This document shows, one piece after another, positions 28,861 to 38,632 of a stretch of DNA of 64,000 bases. The stretch comes from Shewanella gelidii. Its GTDB lineage: Bacteria > Pseudomonadota > Gammaproteobacteria > Enterobacterales > Shewanellaceae. The notes under the pieces were generated by a model. The model worked only from the letters and a program-made list of their open reading frames with translations. It ran no database searches and was not told the origin of the DNA. The stretch lies in contig NZ_BMPZ01000002.1 in assembly GCF_014647855.1 (NCBI RefSeq), forward strand, positions 707,308 through 771,307, given 5' to 3'. The position numbers and the translations under genes are program-made. Numbering within the stretch: the first letter of the stretch is position 1; each line of letters starts with the position of its first letter.

Positions 28861-29709
28861 CTACTCTTTCCATCGAATCTCTGTCATTAGGGTGTGTTGT
28901 TCATTCGGGGCCAAAGTGATCGAATCTTCTCGAACATTAGCAGCTTCTAAGCACACCATTTGTTGATAATCTTGATTCAAAAAGCGTGAAAGTCGTTTTG
29001 ATTTTTCTATCCATGGGTTCCATAACACTGCTGATTGGCTCTGTGCTCTGCGGACTTCAATTGTACCCTGTGTCGATTCTAGATACTGTACCGGGGGTAA
29101 GTTTGCATACACTCTATCGGTTTCACGATCAAAGCGCACCGTATCAGACTCCTGATTGAATGGGCCTTTCGCAAACTCAATAAAATCAGAACCTAAAAAG
29201 CCTCTTGCTTTGAGTTGATGAATATCATCAATCGGGAAATAGCTATGTAGTGCCTGAGTTAGTGTAATGGCTTGGGTATCTAAATTTTGATTAATTAAGC
29301 TAACTCTTAAGCTTTTTCCAAGCTCAAATTTGACGCGAATCTGAGTTTTGTATGGCCAATATTCACAATCAAATTCTTGTGGGGACAGGGCTAGGGTGAT
29401 TATGGCAATGTCATGCTCAAGTAGAGATGCTTCTACGTGCCACAGCTTCGTTCTAGCAAAACCATGTGCGGGCCAATTCTCCTGAGTTGATTGACCAAAC
29501 CAAGGCCAACAAATAGGGATACCCCCGCGAATGCTGATACCTGGCTGATAGTCATTGGCTGAAGAAACCCATAAAAGTGATGCCTGGTTGCTTGGCTTGA
29601 ATTCAGTGATTTGTGCACCTTGGAGGTATATTTTAGCCTGACATAGAGCTGTATTTACTTCCAGATAGGTTAAACCATTGTCATGTTGTTTGGTTTGCAG
29701 CCAAGTCAT
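28861..29709 (-). CDS. yeaD: D-hexose-6-phosphate mutarotase (YeaD family)
   Basis: This 282-aa cytoplasmic enzyme of the aldose-1-epimerase fold is expected to interconvert anomers of glucose-6-phosphate. SIRGGIPICWPWFG, AHGFAR and the ALHSYFPI segment are family signatures; the histidines in AHGFAR and ALHSYF are likely active-site residues. It lies 40 bp before ydbH on the same strand, so the two may share a transcript. In E. coli yeaD follows gapA instead, so the linkage here is local. Confidence 0.92.
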   Translation of the reverse strand: MTWLQTKQHDNGLTYLEVNTALCQAKIYLQGAQITEFKPSNQASLLWVSSANDYQPGISIRGGIPICWPWFGQSTQENWPAHGFARTKLWHVEASLLEHDIAIITLALSPQEFDCEYWPYKTQIRVKFELGKSLRVSLINQNLDTQAITLTQALHSYFPIDDIHQLKARGFLGSDFIEFAKGPFNQESDTVRFDRETDRVYANLPPVQYLESTQGTIEVRRAQSQSAVLWNPWIEKSKRLSRFLNQDYQQMVCLEAANVREDSITLAPNEQHTLMTEIRWKE

Positions 29710-29984
29710 TGAGTTTCCTTTTTAATATTTAGCTGAGCCATTTCCAGCCGACTTCACCTGATATGGCATTATGCTAGCACGGCTTGTTTCATCGTTTAAT
29801 CATTAAGTTAGTCAATTTTGGAGCGGGTTTGAAAGAGGTTCGCGTTGCCGTAAGTCTACAATGGGTTTGTGACTCAATACCAAGGTCTTACTGAGTTATT
29901 GCTCCAATTGGTTTATGGTGGTTAAAACGCTTGTTTAAATAGTGCTTTCTCCTCTGTTTTTCGATAAACCAAAAGGAACCACCA

Positions 29985-31775
29985 ATGCCCACGTATCAAG
30001 CTCCCTTGAGAGACTTTCAATTCATTCTTGATGAAATGCTAAATATTTATGAGCAGCAACACCTTGAAGGGTTTGAGCAGGTCGACGCTGATCTCGTTGA
30101 TGCTATTTTTCAAGGAATGGCAGACTTTGCAACAAAGATCATGTTACCGCTGAATAGTAGTGGTGATGCCCAAGGTTGCAAGATAGAAGATGGACAGGTG
30201 ACGACACCTCAAGGGTTTCAACAAGCTTATAAGCAGTTTGTCGAAGACGGCTGGGCAACCCTGACTTGTGACCCCGAGTATGGTGGCCAAGGTCTCCCTG
30301 AAGTTGTTGGTACATTTGTGACTGAAATACAAGCGGCAACGAATATGGCTTTTGCGATGTACCCCGGATTGACCCATGGTGCGTATTCAGCAATTCATGC
30401 TCATGGCAGTGCAAAGTTAAAGCGTAAATATTTACCGAAGTTGGTTAGCGGTGAGTGGACCGGAACCATGAATCTTACGGAATCCCATGCCGGTACAGAT
30501 TTAGCGTTGCTGCGGACGAAAGCTGAACCCTGTGGTGAAGATGTATTTGCAATCTCTGGAGAAAAGATTTTTATCTCATCCGGTGACCATGACTTAGCAG
30601 AAAATATCATCCATTTGGTATTGGCACGGCTGCCTGGCGCACCATCTGGGGTGAAAGGCATCTCGCTATTTGCTGTACCTAAGTTTTGGGTCAATGAAGA
30701 TGGTAGTCTTGGCGAGAATACGGGGGTTCAAGCATCAGCACTTGAACACAAAATGGGTATCCATGGGAATTCAACATGTGTCATGGTCTTTGACGGTGCC
30801 AAAGGTGAATTGGTGGGAGAGGCACATCAAGGCCTGCGGGCAATGTTTACGATGATGAACCAAGCGCGGCTGGGCGTAGGAATGCAAGGTCTAGCTCAGT
30901 CTGACATTAGCTACCAAAATGCGCTCGCTTATGCACAAGACCGATTGCAAGGACGTGCACTTTCGGGTGTGCAACAGCCTAAGCTCGTCGCTGATCCCAT
31001 CCTCGTACATGGTGATGTTCGGCGAATGCTGCTGGCACAAAAATCATTTAACGAGGGAGCGCGTGCGTTAGTTGGTCAACAGGCACTATGGATCGATCAG
31101 GCTGAGCGGCATCAAGATAAAGCGCTTCGTCAGCAAGCAAGTTTGTTGGCTGCACTCTTCACGCCGGTAGTCAAAGGCTTTATTACCGATCAGGGTTTTA
31201 AGGCTTGTGTTGATGCGCAGCAAGTGTTTGGTGGCCATGGTTACGTACATGAATGGGGAATGGAGCAGTTTGTACGGGACGCACGCATCGCGATGATTTA
31301 CGAGGGGACGAATGGTGTGCAAGCACTCGATCTTGTTGGCCGTAAAATTATGGGAGATCAAGGCGCGGCGTTGATGACTTGGGCTGAGCAAGCCAAACAA
31401 TTTATAGAAGAGAGCCGCACAGAGCCTCAGATGGAAAAGTATTCTCAAACGTTAATCAAGAACTTAGGTGATTTAGAAAAAGCAACTCAATATTTGGCTA
31501 AGCATGCACCAAGCAAGCCTGATGTGTTGGGAAGTGCGTCAATGGCCTATATGCAACTGCTTGGTATAACGTCGTTGACATTGATGTGGGCTCGTATGGC
31601 TAAGCTAGCCTTGCGTGCACTTGCGTCGCAAACCCAAGAGCATGACTTTTATCAAAGTAAGCTTAAAACTGCGGACTTCTATATGAGTTACTGGGCGATA
31701 CAAACCCGAGGGCTTGTGGTTCAAATTGAATCGAGTGCAGAACAAATTTGTGAATATGATGCAGCATTGTTTTAG
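29985..31775 (+). CDS. Acyl-CoA dehydrogenase (large, C-terminal-extended type)
   Basis: This 596-aa FAD enzyme would oxidise an acyl-CoA to the trans-2-enoyl-CoA. It shows MNLTESHAGTDLALLRTKA (FAD/substrate loop), KIFISSGDHDLAENIIHLVLAR and the catalytic-base region ARIAMIYEGTNGVQALDLVGRK, then an extra C-terminal helical domain (about 470-590). The length and extra domain fit the group annotated as DmdC/3-methylmercaptopropionyl-CoA dehydrogenase or long-chain dehydrogenases. The true substrate is not settled by sequence. AAAGGAACC precedes the ATG. It is monocistronic and convergent with the DUF938 gene. Confidence 0.9.
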   Translation: MPTYQAPLRDFQFILDEMLNIYEQQHLEGFEQVDADLVDAIFQGMADFATKIMLPLNSSGDAQGCKIEDGQVTTPQGFQQAYKQFVEDGWATLTCDPEYGGQGLPEVVGTFVTEIQAATNMAFAMYPGLTHGAYSAIHAHGSAKLKRKYLPKLVSGEWTGTMNLTESHAGTDLALLRTKAEPCGEDVFAISGEKIFISSGDHDLAENIIHLVLARLPGAPSGVKGISLFAVPKFWVNEDGSLGENTGVQASALEHKMGIHGNSTCVMVFDGAKGELVGEAHQGLRAMFTMMNQARLGVGMQGLAQSDISYQNALAYAQDRLQGRALSGVQQPKLVADPILVHGDVRRMLLAQKSFNEGARALVGQQALWIDQAERHQDKALRQQASLLAALFTPVVKGFITDQGFKACVDAQQVFGGHGYVHEWGMEQFVRDARIAMIYEGTNGVQALDLVGRKIMGDQGAALMTWAEQAKQFIEESRTEPQMEKYSQTLIKNLGDLEKATQYLAKHAPSKPDVLGSASMAYMQLLGITSLTLMWARMAKLALRALASQTQEHDFYQSKLKTADFYMSYWAIQTRGLVVQIESSAEQICEYDAALF

Positions 31776-31880
31776 GCAAAGTTAACCCAGAAAAAGATTT
31801 GCTAGGGAGCAATTTAAGTAAGTAATAAGTAGAAGTAAGTATACGTGAGTGTTGGAATTTTAGTAACAACATACAAATGA

Positions 31881-31908
31881 GCCACTGGATTTGCCGGTGG
31901 CTTTTTTA
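31881..31908 (+). terminator. Terminator of the acyl-CoA dehydrogenase gene
   Basis: GCCACTGG (31881-31888) pairs with CCGGTGGC (31894-31901), with one G-T wobble, and is followed by a run of six T. It lies about 105 nt after the stop and just before the convergent gene ends. Confidence 0.8.
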
Positions 31909-32502
31909 TTCACGTTTAAAATGGAGTAGCCGGTTATTGGCAGGCAGACTATGATCGGATTGGAGTTTTAAGCCTTGGTTGAATGCAAGCTCTACAATCC
32001 ATTCAAAGTCTTTAATCCCACTATGGGGGTTACGCTGTTTTAACCACTGTTCAAAGCGGGCGTTGCTTTCACTGGTAAATTGACCGTTGTAATTGAAAGG
32101 GCCATAGATACAAAGGCTGCCAAACGGTGATAAGAACCTTCCGATGCCACTAAACAAGTCTTCGACCATAATCTTATCCATGATGTGCACACTGTTTGCG
32201 GTAAAAATACCATCAAAGTGAGAGTTTTTAATTGGCCATGATTGGGACACATCGAGTGCAACAGGTTGGCCAATATTTGCTGTTGGGTATTGAAGCAAAC
32301 GTTGACTGATTTGTTCAAGATAGGGCTGTTGATCACTAGTTTGCCAAAATAAATGGGGCATTTCGCGAGCAAAATGTACCGCATGTTGTCCGGTTCCACT
32401 GCCTATTTCAAGAATGTGTGTGCTTTTAGCAAAGGCGGTCGATAAGACCTCTAAAATCGGTTGTTTGTTATTTTCACAAGACTGAGAAAATGCAAGTTGC
32501 AT
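31906..32502 (-). CDS. DUF938 family SAM-dependent methyltransferase
   Basis: This 198-aa cytoplasmic protein has the class-I methyltransferase motif ILEIGSGTGQHAVHFA near the N-terminus and a following QTSDQQPYLEQI acidic loop. FDGIFTANSVHIM, GSLCIYGPFNYNG and FTSESNARFEQWLKQRNP are characteristic of DUF938. The ATG at 32502 is chosen over one six codons earlier because GAGGG sits 8 nt before it. The substrate is unknown. Confidence 0.88.
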   Translation of the reverse strand: MQLAFSQSCENNKQPILEVLSTAFAKSTHILEIGSGTGQHAVHFAREMPHLFWQTSDQQPYLEQISQRLLQYPTANIGQPVALDVSQSWPIKNSHFDGIFTANSVHIMDKIMVEDLFSGIGRFLSPFGSLCIYGPFNYNGQFTSESNARFEQWLKQRNPHSGIKDFEWIVELAFNQGLKLQSDHSLPANNRLLHFKRE

Positions 32503-32598
32503 CGTGGAACCCTCATTCAATTCATCATGGTTTCATCATTATTGTTTTGCTAAGACATCGATAACTTAATGTCAATTTCAGCTGTAACTTTACTCATT

Positions 32599-33570
32599 TT
32601 AGAAGCGAGTCCCTGTAAAGCTTTGCGGTAAAACTTTGTTGTATATCGAGCGCTCTTGAGTCAAAGGGGTTACCCGTGGTTGATTGTTGTCGGTAAGCTC
32701 TTGCATCATAAAATCGATAAAACGTCGGCATGCTAAGCTGACATACCGTTTAGCCGGGTACACCAGTAAACACTCGCCAATATAGGCTTCGTGATCTTCA
32801 AAAAGTGGTACTAGTAAACCTTTATCCACATGCTCATTGCAAATATCGACTGGTAAGAATGAAATTCCCTTACCACAAGCTGCAGCTTCACGAGCTAATA
32901 AAATGCTGTTTGTGCAGAAGTTTCCGCTAACAGAGACTTCATTACCATGATTATCTAAGGGAAGCTCGCTAAAGACTTTGCCATTTGGAAATCGAAACAT
33001 AATCATATTGTGCTGACCGAGATTTTCAGGGCTTGTCGGGACACCTTCGGTTTCAATAAACTCAGGTGAAGCATAATAACGACACTGGCTATACAAGATA
33101 GGTCTTGCCACAAGATCTGGCTCTTCCATTAAGTCTTCTACGCGAAATGCAACATCAATGTTGTGACGGATCATATCTAAAGGTTCACTAGCAGCAATCA
33201 ACTCTACAGACAATTTGGGGTTGAGCTCCATAAATTTAAATGTGGAATGCGTCAAAGGAATGATATCGGGTAGGGGAAACATTTGGATTCGAAGATGACC
33301 TGTAATTTCACTATTAGGATCAGTCAGTTGAGCCAGCGTATCATCGATATCGGCAACAATTTTTAATGTGCGATTATAAAAGTGACTGCCATCGGAAGTG
33401 AGGGTCATTGAGCGGCTTTGACGGTGAAACAGTTTTAAGTTTAAGTCATCTTCCAAGTTTTTTAGCCGTCGGCTTACCGTCGATTTGGGTAACCGCAGTA
33501 AATCCGCAGCTTCGACGAGGCTACCTGTTTCAACAATTCTATGGAATAAAGCTAAATCTTCAGTATTCAT
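32599..33570 (-). CDS. LysR-family transcriptional regulator
   Basis: This regulator of about 323 aa has an N-terminal winged helix-turn-helix (FHRIVETGSLVEAADLLRLPKSTVSRRLKNLEDDLNLKLFHR) and a periplasmic-binding-like effector domain. It is divergent from an RND efflux pair and is a natural candidate to control it. ATG 33570 gives the usual LysR N-terminus; ATG 33597 would add nine residues and would overlap a 17-bp palindrome (33591-33607) that looks like an operator. Neither start has a strong ribosome-binding site. The effector is unknown. Confidence 0.9.
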   Translation of the reverse strand: MNTEDLALFHRIVETGSLVEAADLLRLPKSTVSRRLKNLEDDLNLKLFHRQSRSMTLTSDGSHFYNRTLKIVADIDDTLAQLTDPNSEITGHLRIQMFPLPDIIPLTHSTFKFMELNPKLSVELIAASEPLDMIRHNIDVAFRVEDLMEEPDLVARPILYSQCRYYASPEFIETEGVPTSPENLGQHNMIMFRFPNGKVFSELPLDNHGNEVSVSGNFCTNSILLAREAAACGKGISFLPVDICNEHVDKGLLVPLFEDHEAYIGECLLVYPAKRYVSLACRRFIDFMMQELTDNNQPRVTPLTQERSIYNKVLPQSFTGTRF

Positions 33571-33590
33571 GGCAGCATTAACCACTATTC

Positions 33591-33607
33591 GTTTCATTAT
33601 GTGAAAC
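33591..33607. promoter_or_regulatory. Candidate LysR operator
   Basis: The perfect inverted repeat GTTTCA-ttatg-TGAAAC is followed within 15 bp by a second partial dyad, GAAA-ctgatga-TTTC. Both sit in the divergent region between the LysR gene and the efflux genes. The spacing suits a LysR-type autoregulatory and activating site. No binding evidence exists. Confidence 0.45.
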
Positions 33608-33758
33608 TGATGATTTCATATAATCCCATTTTTATCAACGTACTTGTTGGTACAATATTCCGATTACAAATTGATACGTATTCGGCGGTTGGCCATTTTT
33701 AATTTTGCCATCATTGTTCTCGCAACGAATTCACAACTTATTTTTAGAGGTATTCACC

Positions 33759-34838
33759 ATGAGGCTGTATACAGTCGCTTTAGCAGTTGCCGCCGCTAGC
33801 TCAATGTTAGTGGGGTGTGGAAAAGTTGAAAGCAAAGTGGAGCCAACGATTGTTCGGCCAGTTAAATTGTTTCAAGTCGACAATTTTGATCGTGCGGAGA
33901 TGCGAGTATTCCCAGCAAAAGTTAAGGCCAATAAGCAGGCTGAGTTAGCTTTCAGGATCGGTGGTGAATTGAATCAGCTGCCTCTGTTGGAGGGGCAGGT
34001 TGTGGTACAAGGGCAGGTACTCGCGCACTTAGATGACCGAGATGCTAAGAATCAGGTGTTATTGAGAGAAGCAGATTACGAGCTTGCTTTATCTGACTTT
34101 CGTCGCCAAACGCTTTTACGGAATCAAGAGCTGATTTCAAAAGCAGAGTTTGATAATGCCCAAGCGAAGCTTAAGTCCGCAAAAGCCAATCTCGCGACAG
34201 CGCAAGATCAGTTGAGCTACACGCAGTTAAAGGCTCCATTTTCTGGCACTATCGCCAAACGGTTTATTGACAACTTCCAAACCGTACAAGCGGGTGTTCC
34301 TATTCTTACATTGCAACGAAATGACGCCGTTGATGTCGTAATTCAAGTGTCAGAGTCATTAGTGCAGGCGACAAAAGATAAGGACTCTGTGGAAGATATG
34401 CTTCCTCAGGTTAGTTTTGCAAATGATGCCAATAAACTGTATCCGGTTACTTTTAAAGAGTTCTCTTCACAAGTATCGCCAGGTACTCAAACATATGAAG
34501 CAACGTTTACCTTGCAGCAGCCCAAAGATATTCAAGTGTTGCCAGGTATGAGCGCGGAGTTGCGGGTGCAACTGGTCGAACGTGGCATTCAAACCTTAGC
34601 GATCGTTCCCGTTGCTGCAGTAGGTAAAGGCTTGCAGCCCAATCAAAGTTTAGTGTGGTTGTTTGATGAAGCCAAAGGTTCAGTACGCTCAGCTCCGGTA
34701 ACATTGGGTGAGGTTCGCAGTCAGGGTATTGAGATTTTAAGTGGCATTAAGCCCGGTGAAAAAGTGGTCGCTGCCGGCATTCAGCACTTGAGTGAAGGCA
34801 TGCTCGTGAAGCCTTTACGTTGGGAGCGCGGCGTCTAA
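33759..34838 (+). CDS. RND efflux periplasmic adaptor (membrane fusion lipoprotein)
   Basis: This 359-aa adaptor has a lipoprotein signal (MRLYTVALAVAAASSMLVGC, Cys20). It shows the adaptor lipoyl/hairpin pattern ELAFRIGGELNQLPLLEGQ, then a coiled hairpin with LSYTQLKAPFSGTIAKRFIDNFQTVQAG. ATG 33759 is preferred over an in-frame start 18 codons earlier: AGAGG lies 8 nt upstream and the lipobox then sits properly at the N-terminus. It is followed after 2 bp by the RND pump gene. No outer-membrane channel gene is adjacent, so a TolC-type partner is probably shared. Confidence 0.93.
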   Translation: MRLYTVALAVAAASSMLVGCGKVESKVEPTIVRPVKLFQVDNFDRAEMRVFPAKVKANKQAELAFRIGGELNQLPLLEGQVVVQGQVLAHLDDRDAKNQVLLREADYELALSDFRRQTLLRNQELISKAEFDNAQAKLKSAKANLATAQDQLSYTQLKAPFSGTIAKRFIDNFQTVQAGVPILTLQRNDAVDVVIQVSESLVQATKDKDSVEDMLPQVSFANDANKLYPVTFKEFSSQVSPGTQTYEATFTLQQPKDIQVLPGMSAELRVQLVERGIQTLAIVPVAAVGKGLQPNQSLVWLFDEAKGSVRSAPVTLGEVRSQGIEILSGIKPGEKVVAAGIQHLSEGMLVKPLRWERGV

Positions 34839-34840
34839 AT

Positions 34841-37800
34841 ATGAATATTGCACAATACTCTATCCAGCATCGTGTGATTAGCTGGATGTTTACCCTTTTG
34901 CTTCTTGTCGGCGGTTCTATCTCTTTTTTAGGGTTGGGCCAACTCGAGTTTCCAGAATTTACCATTAAAAATGCGTTGGTGATTACGGCGTATCCAGGCG
35001 CTTCTGCCGAGCAAGTAGAAGAAGAAGTGACGCTGCAGCTTGAGGATGCTATTCAGCAGCTAGACGCGATAAAACATATTACATCTATCAATAGTGCTGG
35101 TTTGTCTCAAATTGAAATTGAGATCAAAGACACCTATGACAAAACGACTTTACCTCAAGTTTGGGATGAAGTTCGTCGTAAGGTGAATGATACCGTTGGG
35201 CTGCTGCCACCGGGGGTTAATACGCCGACCATAATTGATGACTTTAGCGATGTCTATGGGATTTTGTACAACATTTCTGGTGATGGTTATAGCTACCGTG
35301 AACTGCAGAATTATGCGGATTATTTAAGACGAGAGCTGGTGTTGGTTCCTGGGATAAAAAAAGTCTCAGTAGTTGGCATGGTGCCCGAGCAGGTTGTTGT
35401 TGAAATTTCACAACAAAAGCTCGTGTCGCTAGAGCTTGATCAAAACTATATCTACAGCTTAATCACGAATCAAAATGTGGTCTCAAATGCCGGTAGTATG
35501 CTGGTCGACGGTAATCGTATACGTATTCATCCAACGGGCGAATTTCAAAGCGTGAACGAGCTTGAACAATTACTCGTGAGTGCGCCAGGTAGTACTGACC
35601 TTATTTATTTAGGGGATATTGCCGACGTATACAAAGCATCGAATGAGTCGCCAGACGTGTTGTATCACAACAATGGTCAACGTGCGCTGTCGTTCGGAAT
35701 TGCATTTGGTTCTGGTGTCAACGTCGTTGAAGTTGGTGCGATGGTTGAAGCCAGACTACAAGAACTTGAAAGTCAGCGACCAATTGGGATGGAGCTTACG
35801 ACAGTCTACAATCAGTCTCATATGGTTGACGAGACAGTGAATGGCTTCTTAATCAATTTGGCTGAATCGATTGCGATTGTCATCGTCGTGTTACTGCTCT
35901 TTATGGGTGTCCGATCAGGCCTATTAATGGGCGCGGTATTGCTGCTTACCATTTTGGGCACATTTATTGTGATGAACGTGCTTAATATTGAGCTACAAAT
36001 CATTTCTCTGGGCGCGCTGATCATTGCCCTTGGGATGTTGGTGGACAATGCAATTGTAGTGACTGAAGGCATTCTTATTGGCATCAAACGGGGAGAAACT
36101 CGCCTAGAAGCTGCCAAAAAAGTCGTGACGCAAACCCAGTGGCCACTGCTTGGAGCAACGGTTATCGCAATCATCGCATTCGCACCCATTGGGCTGTCAG
36201 AAACCTCCGCTGGCGAGTTCTGTGTTTCTTTATTTAAAGTGTTATTGATTTCTTTGTTTATCAGCTGGATTACCGCGATGACTTTGACACCATTCTATTG
36301 TCATTTGTTGTTTAAGGATGGGGTGCCAAATGAAGAAGATGCGCCAGAGGTGGATCCTTATAAAGGCTGGTTGTTTAGTGCGTACCGTGGTTTGTTAAAT
36401 CTAGCCATGCGTTTTAAAGCGTTGACCTTGCTGTTTGTCCTTGGCGCATTGGTTACTGCGGTTGCTAACTTTGGCAATATCAAAAATGTATTTTTCCCTG
36501 CTTCAAATACGCCAATTTTCTTTATTGATGTTTGGATGCCTGAAGGGACTGACATTTTAACGACTGAAAAACTGGTTGCTCAAATTGAAAGCAAAATGTT
36601 GGCTGTTGAAGCGGACAGAAAGCTTGGGCTGGTTGCCTTGACTGCGGTCATTGGCCAAGGAGCGCAGCGATTTGTATTGCCCTATGCGCCAGAGCGTGGT
36701 TATGCCGCTTTTGCTCAAATTCTCGTCGAAATGAAAGATCTAGCAAGTATTGAATCGACTATGCCTATTGTTGAGCGCGCGTTGCGGGAAAACTTCCCTG
36801 AAGCACAATTCCGCTTAAAACGTCTCGAGAATGGCCCTTCTCCTGCGGCTAAAATTGAGGCGCGCTTTTATGGTGATGATCCGGAAGTGCTTCGCGCTCT
36901 TGCCATGCAAGCGGAAGCGATTATTAAGGCTGAACCAACCGTTGATAATGTACGGCAAAACTGGCGGAACCCCGTTACGATGGTTCGACCACAAATGGCC
37001 TATGCAAAGGCTCGTCAAATCGGTATCAGTAAGCAAGATATTGACAATGCATTACTCGTAAACTTTAGTGGTCGCCAGGTTGGGATTTACCGTGAACAAA
37101 GCCATATTCTGCCTGTGATTGCCAGGGCTCCAGACAGTGAGCGGTTAGATGCTGATAGCTTACGTAAATTACAGGTTTGGAGCGCTGAATCTAAAGCTTT
37201 TGTGCCGCTGTCTCAGTTGGTTAGCTCATTTGAGACTGAGTGGGAAAATCCGCTGATAATGCGTCGGGATCGTAAGCGCATGCTGTCAGTAATGGCGGAC
37301 CCTAAGCTGGGTAGTAATGAAACAGCAGATTCCGTACATCGAAAATTTAAGGCAAAAGTAGAAGCCATCGAATTACCTGCAGGCTATTCGTTGGAGTGGG
37401 GCGGTGAGTTTGAAACATCCAACGAAGCTAAATCGTCAATCTTCGCTTCGATTCCAATGGGTTATTTGGTTATGTTTTTGATAACCGTGCTGTTGTTTAA
37501 TTCGGTTCGCCAACCGTTAGTCATTTGGTTTACCGTACCTTTGGCATTGATAGGCATGGTTTCTGGACTGTTACTTTTTGATGCGCCGTTTAGTTTTATG
37601 GCGCTACTTGGCTTGTTGAGTTTAACTGGCATGGTGATTAAAAACGGGATTGTTCTCGTCGATCAAATCAATATAGAACTTAATACAGGAAAAGAACCCT
37701 ATCTTGCTGTTGTTGATTCTGCGGTCAGTCGTGTTCGTCCTGTATTAATGGCGGCAATCACGACAATGTTAGGCATGCTGCCACTTATTAATGATGCATT

Positions 37801-37930
37801 TTTTGGTTCCATGGCGATTACCATCATCTTTGGTTTAGGGTTTGCTTCGTTATTCACCTTGGTCGTCTTGCCGGTCACTTATACCTTGTTATTCAAAATA
37901 GCCTATCAACCAGCAAGCGAGGCTGCCTAA
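34841..37930 (+). CDS. RND-family inner-membrane efflux transporter (AcrB/MexB superfamily)
   Basis: This 1,029-aa proton-driven pump subunit has twelve helices and two large periplasmic loops. The proton-relay aspartate motif GMLVDNAIVVTEG in TM4 has the single-Asp DN form seen in the VexB/OqxB-like branch, and SLTGMVIKNGIVLVDQIN appears in TM10. The N-terminus NIAQYSIQHRVISWMF is typical. ATG 34841 follows the adaptor stop by 2 bp; an earlier TTG (34820) would overlap the adaptor. It forms a two-gene unit with the adaptor. The substrate range is not readable. Confidence 0.94.
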   Translation: MNIAQYSIQHRVISWMFTLLLLVGGSISFLGLGQLEFPEFTIKNALVITAYPGASAEQVEEEVTLQLEDAIQQLDAIKHITSINSAGLSQIEIEIKDTYDKTTLPQVWDEVRRKVNDTVGLLPPGVNTPTIIDDFSDVYGILYNISGDGYSYRELQNYADYLRRELVLVPGIKKVSVVGMVPEQVVVEISQQKLVSLELDQNYIYSLITNQNVVSNAGSMLVDGNRIRIHPTGEFQSVNELEQLLVSAPGSTDLIYLGDIADVYKASNESPDVLYHNNGQRALSFGIAFGSGVNVVEVGAMVEARLQELESQRPIGMELTTVYNQSHMVDETVNGFLINLAESIAIVIVVLLLFMGVRSGLLMGAVLLLTILGTFIVMNVLNIELQIISLGALIIALGMLVDNAIVVTEGILIGIKRGETRLEAAKKVVTQTQWPLLGATVIAIIAFAPIGLSETSAGEFCVSLFKVLLISLFISWITAMTLTPFYCHLLFKDGVPNEEDAPEVDPYKGWLFSAYRGLLNLAMRFKALTLLFVLGALVTAVANFGNIKNVFFPASNTPIFFIDVWMPEGTDILTTEKLVAQIESKMLAVEADRKLGLVALTAVIGQGAQRFVLPYAPERGYAAFAQILVEMKDLASIESTMPIVERALRENFPEAQFRLKRLENGPSPAAKIEARFYGDDPEVLRALAMQAEAIIKAEPTVDNVRQNWRNPVTMVRPQMAYAKARQIGISKQDIDNALLVNFSGRQVGIYREQSHILPVIARAPDSERLDADSLRKLQVWSAESKAFVPLSQLVSSFETEWENPLIMRRDRKRMLSVMADPKLGSNETADSVHRKFKAKVEAIELPAGYSLEWGGEFETSNEAKSSIFASIPMGYLVMFLITVLLFNSVRQPLVIWFTVPLALIGMVSGLLLFDAPFSFMALLGLLSLTGMVIKNGIVLVDQINIELNTGKEPYLAVVDSAVSRVRPVLMAAITTMLGMLPLINDAFFGSMAITIIFGLGFASLFTLVVLPVTYTLLFKIAYQPASEAA

Positions 37931-38013
37931 TGGGCGCTTGCATAGAAGCTTGTTAAAGGAGGCTTTCCGGCGGCCTTGATAGCAGCATAGTAAATCGAGC
38001 CTTGCCTAGTTTT

Positions 38014-38039
38014 CGAAGTGCGGCCTAAAGGTCACTTCG
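38014..38039. repeat. Short inverted repeat after the efflux operon
   Basis: CGAAGTG (38014-38020) and CACTTCG (38033-38039) flank a 12-nt loop, 84 nt after the pump gene. There is no T-run, so it is a weak terminator candidate at best. Confidence 0.3.
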
Positions 38040-38175
38040 TGCCTTTGAAGCCGTACTTTTGGCACCAGTCGCTTCCCGCGTCGCCGATCGGATACAGCAT
38101 CTGCTTTTACGATCGGCTTTTTCATTTTCTCTGACTAAGAATGCTGTTATCCTCCCCAAAAAAACAGAGGTGGAA

Positions 38176-38550
38176 ATGACAATGCAAATTACTCGTGAAG
38201 CGTTAGAAACGTTCTTCGAAGATACCCGTGAGTTTACCCGTGAGCATGATGCGAAGTTTGATATCGACCAAGAGTGTCGCTGGTCTTTCTACTTTGCCGA
38301 TAGAGATGAGCGCCGGTTAACTGATTTGGGGAGTCATTTAGAAAGTGAAGGTTATGAGCCGATAGGCTTTTTGGAAGCCGATGCTGATGATGACGACCCA
38401 GATGTCATGTTCTTACGCGTAGATATGGTAGAAACCCATACTGTCGACTCGTTAGCGAAGCGCAATGCAGAGTTTTATGAACTCGCAAGCGAATATGGGA
38501 TATTGCAGTACGAAGGCATGGACGTTGGCGAGGTTGACGGCCTTTTCTAA
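38176..38550 (+). CDS. RraB-family protein (regulator of ribonuclease activity B domain)
   Basis: This 124-aa acidic cytoplasmic protein has the RraB/PF06877-like segment SHLESEGYEPIGFLEAD, then DDDDPDVMFLRVDMVETHTVDSLAKRNAEFYELASEYGILQYEGMDVGE. RraB of E. coli inhibits RNase E. This protein is shorter and matches mainly in the domain core, so it is placed in the family without the gene name. AGAGG lies 5 nt before ATG 38176; the second ATG at 38182 is also possible. It is monocistronic, with its own terminator. Confidence 0.82.
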   Translation: MTMQITREALETFFEDTREFTREHDAKFDIDQECRWSFYFADRDERRLTDLGSHLESEGYEPIGFLEADADDDDPDVMFLRVDMVETHTVDSLAKRNAEFYELASEYGILQYEGMDVGEVDGLF

Positions 38551-38582
38551 TTCGCTTCGTAGTTAGAGAACGCAATATAAAG

Positions 38583-38613
38583 AGAGCTAGGCGATACGCT
38601 TGGCTCTTTTTTG
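38583..38613 (+). terminator. Terminator of the RraB-family gene
   Basis: An 11-bp stem with two G-T wobbles (AGAGCTAGGCG at 38583-38593 with CGCTTGGCTCT at 38597-38607) has a 3-nt loop and ends in a run of five T. Confidence 0.82.
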
Positions 38614-38632
38614 TGCGTGCGTTTTAACGGTT

